DNA of 64,000 nt from Laedolimicola sp934402125. Lineage in GTDB: Bacteria > Bacillota > Clostridia > Lachnospirales > Lachnospiraceae. The DNA is taken from positions 868,001-932,000 of the forward strand of contig NZ_JBQHTG010000001.1 in NCBI RefSeq assembly GCF_052065835.1. The letters are read 5' to 3'. The position numbers and the translations under genes are program-made. Position 1 is the stretch's first letter, and each line of letters opens with the position of its first letter. This document shows positions 17,252 to 24,996 of the stretch, piece after piece. The notes below the pieces were generated by a model. That model had not been told where the DNA came from, searched no databases, and saw only the letters and a list, made by a program, of their open reading frames with translations.

Positions 17252-17947
17252 CTATGATGCTCGGGTTTTCAAAATCTTCCCCGGCACTCCACCAATCACC
17301 GAATTTTTTTCAAATTTTTTCCCTACAACCGCATTCGCCGCCACCACGCAGCCATCACCAAGTTCTGCTCCGTCTAAAAATACAGCTCCGGCCCCAATCC
17401 AACAGTTATTTCCAACTTTAATTCCTTTATGGGTTACACCCTGATCTTTGATTAATACCGATGTATCGGAATAATTATGATTCTCTGAGTGAAACCGGAT
17501 ATACTGACCGGCGATTACATCTTCGCCTATCTCTATCCCTCCTGCTGCGCCAAAAAAGCAGTCATTTCCAAAAGTACTTCTACTTCCGATGGATACACCC
17601 TTTCCAATATGCTGAAGTCCACCTGTACACTCAATTCTCGTATTTCTCCCTAGGACAACATGGTCTCCAATCTTAACGCCATCTGTGGAAAGTGCGTCAA
17701 TATAAACCCCATCATGAAGCTTTGTTTTTTTTCCTATAGTTAAATATCTTTTTTCTAAAGCTCTTACTTTTTTTCCTACAAAAATACTTCTTGCTATTTT
17801 AGAGTACCCCAGACGGAATCTCTTTCCTCTCAAAACCATCCAGCCATATTTCCAACAAAGACGCACTATATATCCCATGCTTATTCTTTCATCCATATGA
17901 AAATCATCTTTCCCGGCGACCTTCATAAGCTTATCAACAATCCTCAT
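17252..17947 (-). CDS. Left-handed beta-helix acyltransferase (hexapeptide repeat)
   Basis: This is a 231-residue protein whose second half is built of hexapeptide turns such as IGDHVVLGRN, IGKGVSIGSR, IEIGEDVIAG and IKVGNNCWIGAGAVF. The probable catalytic histidine is in RFHSENHNYSD. Proteins of this type usually O- or N-acetylate sugars of capsule or O-antigen. It begins three bases after the upstream glycosyltransferase stop codon. A gap of 138 bases without a recognisable gene separates it from the downstream GT2 gene. A serine acetyltransferase role is unlikely in this setting. Confidence 0.8.
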   Translation of the reverse strand: MRIVDKLMKVAGKDDFHMDERISMGYIVRLCWKYGWMVLRGKRFRLGYSKIARSIFVGKKVRALEKRYLTIGKKTKLHDGVYIDALSTDGVKIGDHVVLGRNTRIECTGGLQHIGKGVSIGSRSTFGNDCFFGAAGGIEIGEDVIAGQYIRFHSENHNYSDTSVLIKDQGVTHKGIKVGNNCWIGAGAVFLDGAELGDGCVVAANAVVGKKFEKNSVIGGVPGKILKTRAS

Positions 17948-17950
17948 TTT

Positions 17951-19294
17951 TCAATCCTTTTCTTTATATAAATCATCATTTTCCTCCAAAAACTGCTTCC
18001 AAGTCTTTACTTGAAACTCTTCACCAATATTTTTACGCAGTCTTCCCAAACTTTCCGCATTCAAAGCTTCGACTGTTCTTTTCAGTTCTTCCTTATCTCC
18101 CGCCGTTACAACAATCCCACCATTTCCAACAATATCCTTCGCTCCCATATGATCACTCACAATCACCGGCACGCCATAGCTTAATGCCTCCAGCACCGTA
18201 AATCCAAAGGTTTCATACCAGACGCTTGGCGCAACCAGCACATCGGTATCTGCCATAATTTTACCCAACTGACTATAGGCAAAGCCTTCTTCCTGAACTA
18301 CCATATAAGGCTTTTTCACCGGAACCGGGCTAAATATTTTCAATTCAAAATCGTATTTTCCACTCTGCCAGAGTTCGTCCAGCGCCTGGCACAGGATGTT
18401 ATAGCCTTTAAACGGTTTGGCAGGTGCCAAACTTGTAATGCGAAGCTTTCCGGTATACTTCCAGGTATTTTTTTCTCTGTTATCTGCGATATCTTTATGC
18501 GTGATACTGATAATCCTGCTGCTTACCGGTGTAAAATATCTTTTGTAGATTTTTTCTGTGACTGTCGAATTGAAATGAATGCAGTCTATCATGGATAGCA
18601 TTTCTATATAATACTGTCTCAGTTCTCTGTATTTTTTTGCGTCCTTCTCATCAACCAGAATTTCCTGTGTCTGTGTCTCATCCGTAAAGAACTCATTTCT
18701 GTGCCTTTTTCGAAGGATCTTTACAAAACTTGAATTTTTCAGATTTCTGTATAAGGGCGACTGCATCAGCCATATGTTTTTTAAGGACAACGCGCTCCGA
18801 TTACAGGAAACGCAGTCTCTGCAATTGTGATCATCATCACAGGCTTCATTTCCTTTGTATAAGGTAACCTTTGGACATAACCCAAAATAATCGTGCGTTG
18901 TAAATATGGTTCGTATTTTCAGTGCTTTTGTTGCCTGAATGAACTCTCTGTGCAATCCCATTAAGGTATGAATATGAATTACTTCCGGATTTATTTTTTC
19001 CAGAAATTCTGTATACACATTTATATCACAAGCTTCTGTAAATGCCTCTGTTTCTCGTATTCCTTCATCCAGAGGAACCGGCAGCGGATTCACCAACTCA
19101 TAATTACGGATTCCGTGAATGGCTTTTTGTCTCACGATTTTCGGAGCATGATTTACCATTTCCATCTTTCCCGGCCATAATGCCGATACCTCATCACCTT
19201 TATCGGCCTGCGCGCACATCAAATCGTATGCATATTTTGTAAGCCCGCCCGTTCTATATGGCGGGAATCCCAGAAAATAATGTAGAATTCGCAC
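17951..19294 (-). CDS. Family 4 glycosyltransferase with cysteine cluster
   Basis: This is a 447-residue GT-B protein. The N lobe opens with ILHYFLGFPPYRTGGLTKY and has HIHTLMGLHREF. The C lobe has the donor-site pattern VLVAPSVWYETFGFTVLEALSYG with the conserved glutamates. Between them, near residues 150-165, lies CDDDHNCRDCVSC, a four-cysteine cluster that may bind zinc or iron-sulfur. It starts with GTG behind AGGGAG. It is the first gene after the composition change, being less GC-rich than the next gene upstream but richer than those downstream. Confidence 0.82.
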   Translation of the reverse strand: MRILHYFLGFPPYRTGGLTKYAYDLMCAQADKGDEVSALWPGKMEMVNHAPKIVRQKAIHGIRNYELVNPLPVPLDEGIRETEAFTEACDINVYTEFLEKINPEVIHIHTLMGLHREFIQATKALKIRTIFTTHDYFGLCPKVTLYKGNEACDDDHNCRDCVSCNRSALSLKNIWLMQSPLYRNLKNSSFVKILRKRHRNEFFTDETQTQEILVDEKDAKKYRELRQYYIEMLSMIDCIHFNSTVTEKIYKRYFTPVSSRIISITHKDIADNREKNTWKYTGKLRITSLAPAKPFKGYNILCQALDELWQSGKYDFELKIFSPVPVKKPYMVVQEEGFAYSQLGKIMADTDVLVAPSVWYETFGFTVLEALSYGVPVIVSDHMGAKDIVGNGGIVVTAGDKEELKRTVEALNAESLGRLRKNIGEEFQVKTWKQFLEENDDLYKEKD

Positions 19295-19309
19295 TTATAT
19301 TCTCCCTGT

Positions 19310-20542
19310 TTATTTCGTAAATACCTCTTCATACTCCCCACAGATCTTCTCCCAGGTATAAGCCTCCGCCACTCTCTTTCTGGCCTTCTGCCCCAGCTCC
19401 CGGATTTCATCTGTGCTCATTTCATCCGCCCGGTCAATTAACTCCGCCAACTGGCCATTTTCTCTGCCCCAGTACAGGGCACTCTCCTCAGCCACTTCCC
19501 GGTTAAAGCCCACATCCACCAGCAGATTCAGGTCGGTGCTGCCCAGTGCTTCAATGAGCGACGGATTCGTGCCGCCGACGGTGTGTCCATGGAAATAGGC
19601 GTATGCATTTTCCCGAATCTTCTTTAAAAGTTCCTGATCGTACACGGTGCCCACGAATTTAATTCGCTTGTCCTGTTTAAAATGAAGCTTTTCCTCCAAT
19701 TCATTCAGAAACTTCTCATTGACGTTCGTAATCAGGGCAAAGTCCCGTTTGGAATGGGACTTCATAAATTCCCGGATCATGATTTCGAAGGAATTTTCCG
19801 GCACAAATCGGCCTACCACCAGATAATAATTTTTTTTTCGCAGTCCCTTTTCCCGGTACCAGTCCGCCAGCTTTTTATCGTCGTCAGGCAGCTTGCTGGG
19901 CGTCAGGTCTGCGCCGTAGGCGATAAAGATCGTCTTCGGACTGCGGCCTCCGATGCCTTTTCCGTCGTATTGCTCATGGATGTATTGCTCAATATGGATG
20001 GAATCGCAGATAACCAGGTCGCTGTATTTGACCATCATTTGCTCGGAGATTTTCCAGTATTTCCGGATAGGCTTGCTCCATTTGGCGCGCATCCATTCAT
20101 GTCCGTCCGGGTTCAGATACACCCGGCCTCCCAGCCTGTGAATTTCCTGATAATAATGCCTTGCAAAAGGACCGATGCGGCAGGCCATAATGTAGACGAT
20201 GGGGTTCGGAATCTGATGCTTACGAATATAGCTGCAGCACTCCCGAAGAGCTGCCACATCGTAGTAGATAGCCTGAGCCGGACCAATCTGCGGAATCCGG
20301 ATTTTAAAACAACGGGCGTTGTGGAACTCGAATTCCCGATCGGAGATGCGGGTGACGCCCTCCACCTTCGTTTCATCCATGCAGCCGTCACCGTTGGCCT
20401 TGCAGGCTACATGATAGCGGAGATGCGGGTTGTTCTGATGGTATTCGGTCAGCTTGTATACAAAGGTTTCGTAACCACCGTAAGCGCCCAGGCTTTTGGC
20501 TCCCACCAGAAATACATGCTGTACCTGACTTTCCTGTTTCAT
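19310..20542 (-). CDS. Glycosyltransferase with DUF1972-type N lobe (Cps2T/rhamnosyltransferase-like)
   Basis: This is a 410-residue GT-B protein. The N terminus HVFLVGAKSLGAYGGYETFVYKL is the mark of the DUF1972/Glyco_trans_4-like family, here seen in its key part GAYGGYETF. The C lobe has YLVVGRFVPEN and YFHGHTVGGTNPSLIEALG. Such enzymes often add the second sugar in capsule assembly. The ATG at 20542 follows AGGAG; an ATG 12 codons earlier lies inside a terminator hairpin and has no such site. Its GC content matches the rest of the chromosome, unlike most genes after it. No priming sugar-phosphate transferase is in the window. Confidence 0.82.
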   Translation of the reverse strand: MKQESQVQHVFLVGAKSLGAYGGYETFVYKLTEYHQNNPHLRYHVACKANGDGCMDETKVEGVTRISDREFEFHNARCFKIRIPQIGPAQAIYYDVAALRECCSYIRKHQIPNPIVYIMACRIGPFARHYYQEIHRLGGRVYLNPDGHEWMRAKWSKPIRKYWKISEQMMVKYSDLVICDSIHIEQYIHEQYDGKGIGGRSPKTIFIAYGADLTPSKLPDDDKKLADWYREKGLRKKNYYLVVGRFVPENSFEIMIREFMKSHSKRDFALITNVNEKFLNELEEKLHFKQDKRIKFVGTVYDQELLKKIRENAYAYFHGHTVGGTNPSLIEALGSTDLNLLVDVGFNREVAEESALYWGRENGQLAELIDRADEMSTDEIRELGQKARKRVAEAYTWEKICGEYEEVFTK

Positions 20543-20567
20543 AATGCTCCTCATTTTTTCCACGACA

Positions 20568-20605
20568 AAAGCCTGCATACAGTGTTTCCACTCTATACAG
20601 GCTTT
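20568..20605 (-). terminator. Hairpin terminator between loaP and the polymer operon, likely LoaP-regulated
   Basis: On the minus strand AAAGCCTGTATA pairs with TATGCAGGCTTT (12 bp, one wobble), continues past one G-G mismatch with AGTG/CACT, and closes with a GAAA tetraloop. TTTTGTC follows. It is a plausible intrinsic terminator that would stop transcription just after loaP unless antitermination acts. Confidence 0.72.
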
Positions 20606-20623
20606 GTCTTTTTCTATTTTCTT

Positions 20624-21151
20624 TTATTCTTTACGGATGATTTCCAGACCTACGGCAACTTCCCGGGTCTGACCCATCATTTCCATGCTCAGCCACGCCA
20701 GGCGCTTGTGCCGGTCAATACGGCTGATATTGCTCTCCATGCCCTTCAGAGGCCCCTCGGTGATAATGATTTTATCGCCCTTTAGGTATCCCTCGGAAAA
20801 GTTCATGCGCCATCGTTCGCACAGGCTTTTCCCCTGGGGCACTGCCAGGCGACGGACCGTTTCGATATCCTTTGCGGTCATGGCAGTCCATTTTTCATCG
20901 GTGCCGAGGATGCGGGTCATACGCGGGATCCGCTTCAATGCCTGATAAAGTTCTTCCGGGGCTTCGCTTATCACAAACAGATAGCCCGGAAACAGCAGCT
21001 CTTCATATACCTGCCATTTCCCCTGATATTTTTTCTTTCGTACAGAGCGCGGCGCGAATATATCCTCCAGATAATCCTGAACCTGATAGCAGCGGATCTC
21101 TTCTATGAGTCGGTCTTCGCGTCCTGTAGGTACCTGTAAGACGTACCACAT
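20624..21151 (-). CDS. loaP: LoaP-type NusG paralogue, processive transcription antiterminator
   Basis: This is a 175-residue protein with an N-terminal NGN domain (WYVLQVPTGREDRLIEEI, then APRSVRKKKYQGKW and LFPGYLFVI) and a C-terminal KOW domain (GDKIIITEGPLKGMESNISRIDRHKRLAWLSMEM, cited for its key GPLKGMES part). It is not the housekeeping NusG, since it stands alone at the head of a polysaccharide cluster. LoaP proteins bind RNA polymerase and a leader RNA hairpin and let polymerase pass terminators in long operons. A strong promoter precedes it, a 140-base leader contains a 9-bp hairpin, and a terminator hairpin follows the gene. Confidence 0.88.
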   Translation of the reverse strand: MWYVLQVPTGREDRLIEEIRCYQVQDYLEDIFAPRSVRKKKYQGKWQVYEELLFPGYLFVISEAPEELYQALKRIPRMTRILGTDEKWTAMTAKDIETVRRLAVPQGKSLCERWRMNFSEGYLKGDKIIITEGPLKGMESNISRIDRHKRLAWLSMEMMGQTREVAVGLEIIRKE

Positions 21152-21186
21152 GACTGATTTCCTCCTTTTTGGGTATGCTTCGCCAT

Positions 21187-21208
21187 TCCGCTTATACAGA
21201 TAAGCAGA
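21187..21208 (-). promoter_or_regulatory. Leader RNA hairpin upstream of loaP
   Basis: In the predicted loaP transcript, UCUGCUUAU pairs with AUAAGCGGA (9 bp, one U-G) around the loop CUGU. It ends 35 bases upstream of the start codon, has no U run, and so is not a terminator. It could be the RNA contact site that loads LoaP onto polymerase, but the loop does not show the UNCG form expected for that element. Confidence 0.4.
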
Positions 21209-21292
21209 CTTCGCTTGTTGCTCTGATCTTTTTTCTCCTCCAACGCGGCAAAGCGACGATTGACCTCAAAAAAATGCTTTTTTATCTAATAC

Positions 21293-21321
21293 ATCTTAAC
21301 ACAGTTCCCCGCAAAGGTAAA
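21293..21321 (-). promoter_or_regulatory. Promoter of loaP and the polysaccharide operon
   Basis: On the minus strand TTTACC and TAAGAT are separated by 17 bases, and TG stands one base before the -10 (extended -10). It is the only strong minus-strand promoter found ahead of the cluster and gives a leader of about 135 bases. Confidence 0.75.
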
Positions 21322-21420
21322 CCAGATTTTGTAATTTCCTGTTTTTAGCAAATGTACCGCAATATTTTCGGCGTTTTACATATAATTCCGTAATGATTTC
21401 TCGCAATCTCAGGCAAAATA

Positions 21421-21429
21421 TGGTAGAAT
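21421..21429 (+). promoter_or_regulatory. Extended -10 promoter of the AGCS symporter
   Basis: TGGTAGAAT forms an extended -10 element 38 bases upstream of the ATG. No good -35 is visible at 17 bases, in line with reliance on the TG extension. GAGGAG precedes the start codon. Confidence 0.55.
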
Positions 21430-21466
21430 AAGAAATATTTTACGTTACACGAGGAGATAATATATT

Positions 21467-22849
21467 ATGTTGGAATCTATCGAACGCATCAACAGCGCCG
21501 TCAACGGCTTTGTCTGGGGTATCCCGGCTATGGTCTGTATCATCGGCGTCGGTCTGTATCTGACCTTCCGAACCCATTTCATTCAGTTTCGCAAATTCGG
21601 CTATACCTTCAAGGTTACCTTGGGTAAGCTTTTTCATAAGAAGGGTGCCGCGGACGGCGCGGTAACCCCCTTCCAGGCGGTCTGTACGGCTCTGGCCTCT
21701 ACCGTCGGCACCGGCAATATCGCAGGCGTGGCGGGAGCTATCGCTCTGGGCGGTCCCGGCGCTGTCTTCTGGATGTGGTGCTCAGCCCTGATCGGTATGT
21801 GTACCAAATTTTCCGAGGTTACCCTGGCGGTTCATTTCCGGGAAAAAAATGAAAAGGGCGACTGGGTCGGCGGCCCCATGTATTATATCAAAAATGGCCT
21901 CGGACCGAAGTTCCGGTGGCTGGCCTGTATCTACTCGCTTCTTGGCGTACTGACGGTCTTCGGTACCGGCAACGCGACCCAGGTCAATACCATTACCACC
22001 GCCATCGACACGGCGGTGCTCAGCTACTCCGCTGTCTCCGATACGTTTATTCAGACCATGAACCTGCTGCTCGGCATCCTGATTGCGGTGGTTGTGGCGC
22101 TGATTCTGCTGGGCGGTATAAAGCGGATTGGCCAGGTAACCGAACGGCTGGTTCCCTTTATGGCCCTGTTTTACATTCTCCTGGCTATCGGCGTCATCAT
22201 CCTAAACATCCGGTATGTTCCGGCTGTTTTTGCTTCGATTTTCAAGGGAGCTTTCAGCCCCTCTGCCCTGACAGGCGGCGCGGTCGGCACCTTTTTCCTG
22301 AGCATGAAAAATGGCTTCTCCCGCGGTATCTTCTCCAACGAGGCCGGTCTCGGTACCGGTTCCATCGCCCATGCGGCAGCGGATACCAAGGTTGCGGTAG
22401 ACCAGGGTTACTTCGGCATCTTTGAAGTATTTATGGATACAATTCTGATCTGTACCATGACAGCCCTTGTGATCCTCTGCAGCGGCGTTCCGGTCGGCTT
22501 CGGCGCAGCGGCTGGCGCGGAGCTGACCATCAGCGGCTTTACCTCCACCTACGGAAGCTGGGTTTCCATCTTCACCGCGGTTGCCCTGTGCTGCTTCGCC
22601 CTGTCCACGATTATCGGCTGGGGACTCTACGGTACCCGCTGTATCGAGTTCCTGTTCGGTTCCCGGGTAAATAAACCCTTTATGGTGATTTACTCAGCGG
22701 TGGCCGTTCTCGGAGCTACCGTAGATCTGGGCATCCTCTGGGGCGTTGCCGACACCTTCAACGGCCTCATGTCAATCCCCAACCTGATTGCCCTGTTTTT
22801 GCTTGGCGGAACCGTGGTGAAGCTGACCCGGCATCCGGACACGGTCTAG
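21467..22849 (+). CDS. Alanine/glycine:cation symporter (AGCS family)
   Basis: This is a 460-residue membrane protein with about 11 hydrophobic segments. It carries family marks GTGNIAGVAGAIALGGPGAVFWMW near residues 84-107 (key part GTGNIAGVA), GGPMYYIKNGLG, and FSRGIFSNEAGLGTGSIAHA with the NEAGLG motif. AGCS proteins import alanine or glycine with sodium across the cell membrane. It is a single-gene unit with its own promoter. Its last 78 bases overlap the opposing 3' end of the larC2-like gene, and no terminator is seen between the two convergent genes. Confidence 0.9.
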   Translation: MLESIERINSAVNGFVWGIPAMVCIIGVGLYLTFRTHFIQFRKFGYTFKVTLGKLFHKKGAADGAVTPFQAVCTALASTVGTGNIAGVAGAIALGGPGAVFWMWCSALIGMCTKFSEVTLAVHFREKNEKGDWVGGPMYYIKNGLGPKFRWLACIYSLLGVLTVFGTGNATQVNTITTAIDTAVLSYSAVSDTFIQTMNLLLGILIAVVVALILLGGIKRIGQVTERLVPFMALFYILLAIGVIILNIRYVPAVFASIFKGAFSPSALTGGAVGTFFLSMKNGFSRGIFSNEAGLGTGSIAHAAADTKVAVDQGYFGIFEVFMDTILICTMTALVILCSGVPVGFGAAAGAELTISGFTSTYGSWVSIFTAVALCCFALSTIIGWGLYGTRCIEFLFGSRVNKPFMVIYSAVAVLGATVDLGILWGVADTFNGLMSIPNLIALFLLGGTVVKLTRHPDTV

Positions 22850-23674
22850 GCTTACTGCCTGCTGCGCCATCTCATACACTTCCCGGTACCCTTTTCCGGT
22901 CTCCCGGGCAACCCGCTTTACGTCCTCGTATTCCGGATAGTATTTTTCACCGCCCCCGGGCAGCTCGCATACTTTGACGCGGATCGTTCCGTCCGGGGTC
23001 CTGGCCTCCAGGAAGCGGCGCTTCAGGATATCCCGCTGCACTCGGTAACGCCGGACGCCAATCGTAGTGGTTTCCCGAAAGAGAATCGCGTCCAGATCGC
23101 GGATCCTTTCTTCCTCGCAGAGAACGGACAGCTTGTAGGCCGGACGGTTTTTCTTCATGAAAATAGGCGTAAACCATGCGTCCCGGGCTCCGGCCTCAAA
23201 CAGAAGATCCAGGGTGTATCCAAGCGTCTCCCCGGTGCAGTCATCAATATTGCTTTCCAGAACCCACAGCCCGTCTGTGGGTTCTTCTTTGATAAGCATA
23301 GCCCGGAGAGTCTTCTCTTCCTGTGTTCCGTCCGATAAGTTTACATAACACTTCCCCATTCCCACTTTTTGAACGGTAAACCGCTCCGGACATACGCCTT
23401 CCGATCGGGACGCAACTTCCAGTCCCACTGTGTCGGTGGGGCCTCTGTCGCTCCAGACAGGAGAAGCTGTAATTTTTCCAATCTGTAATTTCTGAAGAAG
23501 CTTTTCTATCTGTGTCAAAAGTTCCTTCTCCGTTGTTCTATACTCTTTGCCCCGTTTTACGGCCTCTTCTGCTTTTACGCTCTCTGCCAGATCCCGCAGC
23601 GCTCTCAGTACCATTTCTCCGGTAATTCCCTCATAACATTCCAGATATAAGATGTTTTTATAATTTTCTTTCAT
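22772..23674 (-). CDS. LarC C-terminal part with internally deleted N-terminal domain
   Basis: This is a 300-residue LarC-like protein. Residues 8-27 (ILYLECYEGITGEMVLRAL) copy the first strand and loop of LarC. Then the central LarC region, including the His-rich segment, is missing. From about residue 100 (VQKVGMGK...KTLRAMLIKEE) it rejoins LarC and continues through LESNIDDCTGETLGY, DAWFTPIFMKKNRPAYKLSVL and ETTTIGVR, the CTP-dependent C-terminal domain. LarC inserts nickel into the pincer cofactor of lactate racemase. The start at 23674 follows AGGAGAG. The last 26 residues, reading into the AGCS gene, look like a non-conserved extension. LarC1 and LarB are encoded 1.3 kb away, on the same strand. 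Confidence 0.78.
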   Translation of the reverse strand: MKENYKNILYLECYEGITGEMVLRALRDLAESVKAEEAVKRGKEYRTTEKELLTQIEKLLQKLQIGKITASPVWSDRGPTDTVGLEVASRSEGVCPERFTVQKVGMGKCYVNLSDGTQEEKTLRAMLIKEEPTDGLWVLESNIDDCTGETLGYTLDLLFEAGARDAWFTPIFMKKNRPAYKLSVLCEEERIRDLDAILFRETTTIGVRRYRVQRDILKRRFLEARTPDGTIRVKVCELPGGGEKYYPEYEDVKRVARETGKGYREVYEMAQQAVSLDRVRMPGQLHHGSAKQKQGNQVGD

Positions 23675-23707
23675 CTGTTCTCTCCTGTTGGGTCTTTTCT
23701 TATAACT

Positions 23708-23764
23708 AAAATAATACGTTTTTTCTTTCCGGTCAATGACCGGTTGCCATGGATATGCTATAAT
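23708..23764. promoter_or_regulatory. Back-to-back promoters of larC2-like and chromate transporter genes
   Basis: Leftward: TTGACC (23731-23736), 17 bases, TATTTT (23708-23713). Rightward: ATGACC (23736-23741), 17 bases, TATAAT (23759-23764) with TG one base before it. The two -35 elements overlap inside the 11-bp palindrome GGTCAATGACC (23731-23741), so one DNA-binding protein could control both directions. Confidence 0.6.
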
Positions 23765-23815
23765 AACTGTGATAAATGGAATCTGCACTTCTCATATGGA
23801 AAAATGAAGGATTAG

Positions 23816-24391
23816 ATGATGACAGACAAAACACATGTATTATGGAAAATATTTATCTCGACGCTTTATCTGAGTGCCTTTACCTTCGGCGGCGGCTATG
23901 TGATCGTGACGCTGATGAAGAAGAAATTTGTGGATGAATATCACTGGATCGAGGAAGATGAGATGCTGGATCTGGTGGCCATCGCCCAGTCCGCGCCGGG
24001 ACCCATCGCGGTAAACGGCGCCATCGTCGTAGGCTTTAAGCTGGCGGGACTGCCCGGTACGCTAGTGGCGATTCTGGGAACGATTATTCCGCCATTTCTG
24101 ATTATCTCGATGATTTCCGTATTTTATCAGGCCTTCCGTGATAATGCCATCATCAGTCAGCTGCTTCAGGGTATGCAGGCCGGAGTAGGCGCAGTCATTG
24201 CCTCTGTGGTCTATGATATGGGCTCCGGTATCGTACACAGTAAAAGCATCGTATCGCTGCTGATTATGCTGGGCGCTTTTCTCGCTTCCTGTGTATTTGG
24301 CGTTAATGTCGTCTACATTATTCTGGCCTGCGGTCTGTTCGGAGCGCTGCGTACGCTGCTGATAGGGAAAAAGGAGGACTCTGGGAAATGA
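23816..24391 (+). CDS. Chromate transporter family protein, first half (ChrA/CHR)
   Basis: This is a 191-residue membrane protein of the short-chain CHR family. It has the motif FTFGGGYVIVTLM near residue 20 and SAPGPIAVNGAIVVG near residue 60, the two hallmarks, plus about five or six hydrophobic segments. Short CHR proteins work as pairs encoded in tandem, as here. The family is named for chromate efflux, but many members in gut anaerobes have unproven substrates. Translation starts at an ATG pair behind AAGGA. The stop overlaps the next start by four bases (ATGA). Confidence 0.87.
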   Translation: MMTDKTHVLWKIFISTLYLSAFTFGGGYVIVTLMKKKFVDEYHWIEEDEMLDLVAIAQSAPGPIAVNGAIVVGFKLAGLPGTLVAILGTIIPPFLIISMISVFYQAFRDNAIISQLLQGMQAGVGAVIASVVYDMGSGIVHSKSIVSLLIMLGAFLASCVFGVNVVYIILACGLFGALRTLLIGKKEDSGK

Positions 24392-24954
24392 TTTTACTGG
24401 AACTTTTTTTCAGCTTTTTGCAAATCGGAGCTTTCAGCTTCGGCGGCGGCTATGCAGCCATGCCACTGATTCAGGCTCAGGTAGTAACGAAGTATCACTG
24501 GCTGTCTATGGCGGAATTTACGGATCTCATTACAATTTCCCAGATGACACCGGGGCCTATCGCCATCAATTCCGCCACTTTTGTGGGAATTAAAATTGCC
24601 GGTGTGCCGGGAGCCCTTGTGGCGACCATGGGCTGTATCCTGCCCTCCTGTATCATCGTCACACTGATTGCGGCTCTTTACCTGAAGTACCGGAATCTGT
24701 CCCTGCTGCAGGGTATCTTAGGTTCCCTCCGTCCCGCGGTGGTGGCCCTGATCGCCTCCGCCGGAATCTCTATTCTGATTACGGCCTTCTTGGGAAACAG
24801 TTCTGCCGTTTCACTGGCCGGAACCAACTGGGATCTGGTCCTTATCTTTTTGATTTGCGTAATACTGCTTCAGAAGTGTAAGCTGAATCCGATTCTGGTG
24901 ATGGTACTGGCCGGCGTGATGAAAGTATTCGTAGACATGATCGCCGGACTTTAA
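24388..24954 (+). CDS. Chromate transporter family protein, second half (ChrA/CHR)
   Basis: This is a 188-residue partner of the preceding protein with FSFGGGYAAMPLIQ near residue 18 and MTPGPIAINSATFVG near residue 52. It is homologous to, but diverged from, the first half, as expected for antiparallel two-subunit CHR transporters. It overlaps the upstream stop codon by four bases and is followed by a strong hairpin shared with the converging larC1 gene. Confidence 0.87.
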   Translation: MILLELFFSFLQIGAFSFGGGYAAMPLIQAQVVTKYHWLSMAEFTDLITISQMTPGPIAINSATFVGIKIAGVPGALVATMGCILPSCIIVTLIAALYLKYRNLSLLQGILGSLRPAVVALIASAGISILITAFLGNSSAVSLAGTNWDLVLIFLICVILLQKCKLNPILVMVLAGVMKVFVDMIAGL

Positions 24955-24957
24955 TAA

Positions 24958-24985
24958 GAACCCACGGGATTTTTCCCGTGGGTTC
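24958..24985. terminator. Bidirectional terminator between convergent genes
   Basis: A perfect 12-bp stem (GAACCCACGGGA/TCCCGTGGGTTC) with a TTTT loop lies 3 bases after the transporter stop and 11 bases beyond the larC1 stop. T-rich tracts flank both sides but are interrupted, so efficiency is uncertain. Confidence 0.75.
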
Positions 24986-24996
24986 TGTAGGCTTCT

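Larger units (their letters stand above)
21152..21466. other. Divergent intergenic region between loaP and the AGCS symporter
   Basis: The 315 bases contain the loaP promoter and leader on the minus strand and an extended -10 promoter for the symporter on the plus strand (listed separately). A purine-rich block just upstream of loaP gives the ribosome site AAAGGAGG. No coding region was seen. Confidence 0.7.

Noticed and set aside
21152..21466. JUMPstart/ops element for RfaH
   Set aside because: No GGCGGTAG-type sequence is present; the antiterminator here is LoaP, which does not use ops.
22772..23674. larC2-like gene as a pseudogene
   Set aside because: The deletion is internal and in frame, the C-terminal domain is intact, and it has a good start and promoter, so a working half-protein paired with LarC1 is more likely.
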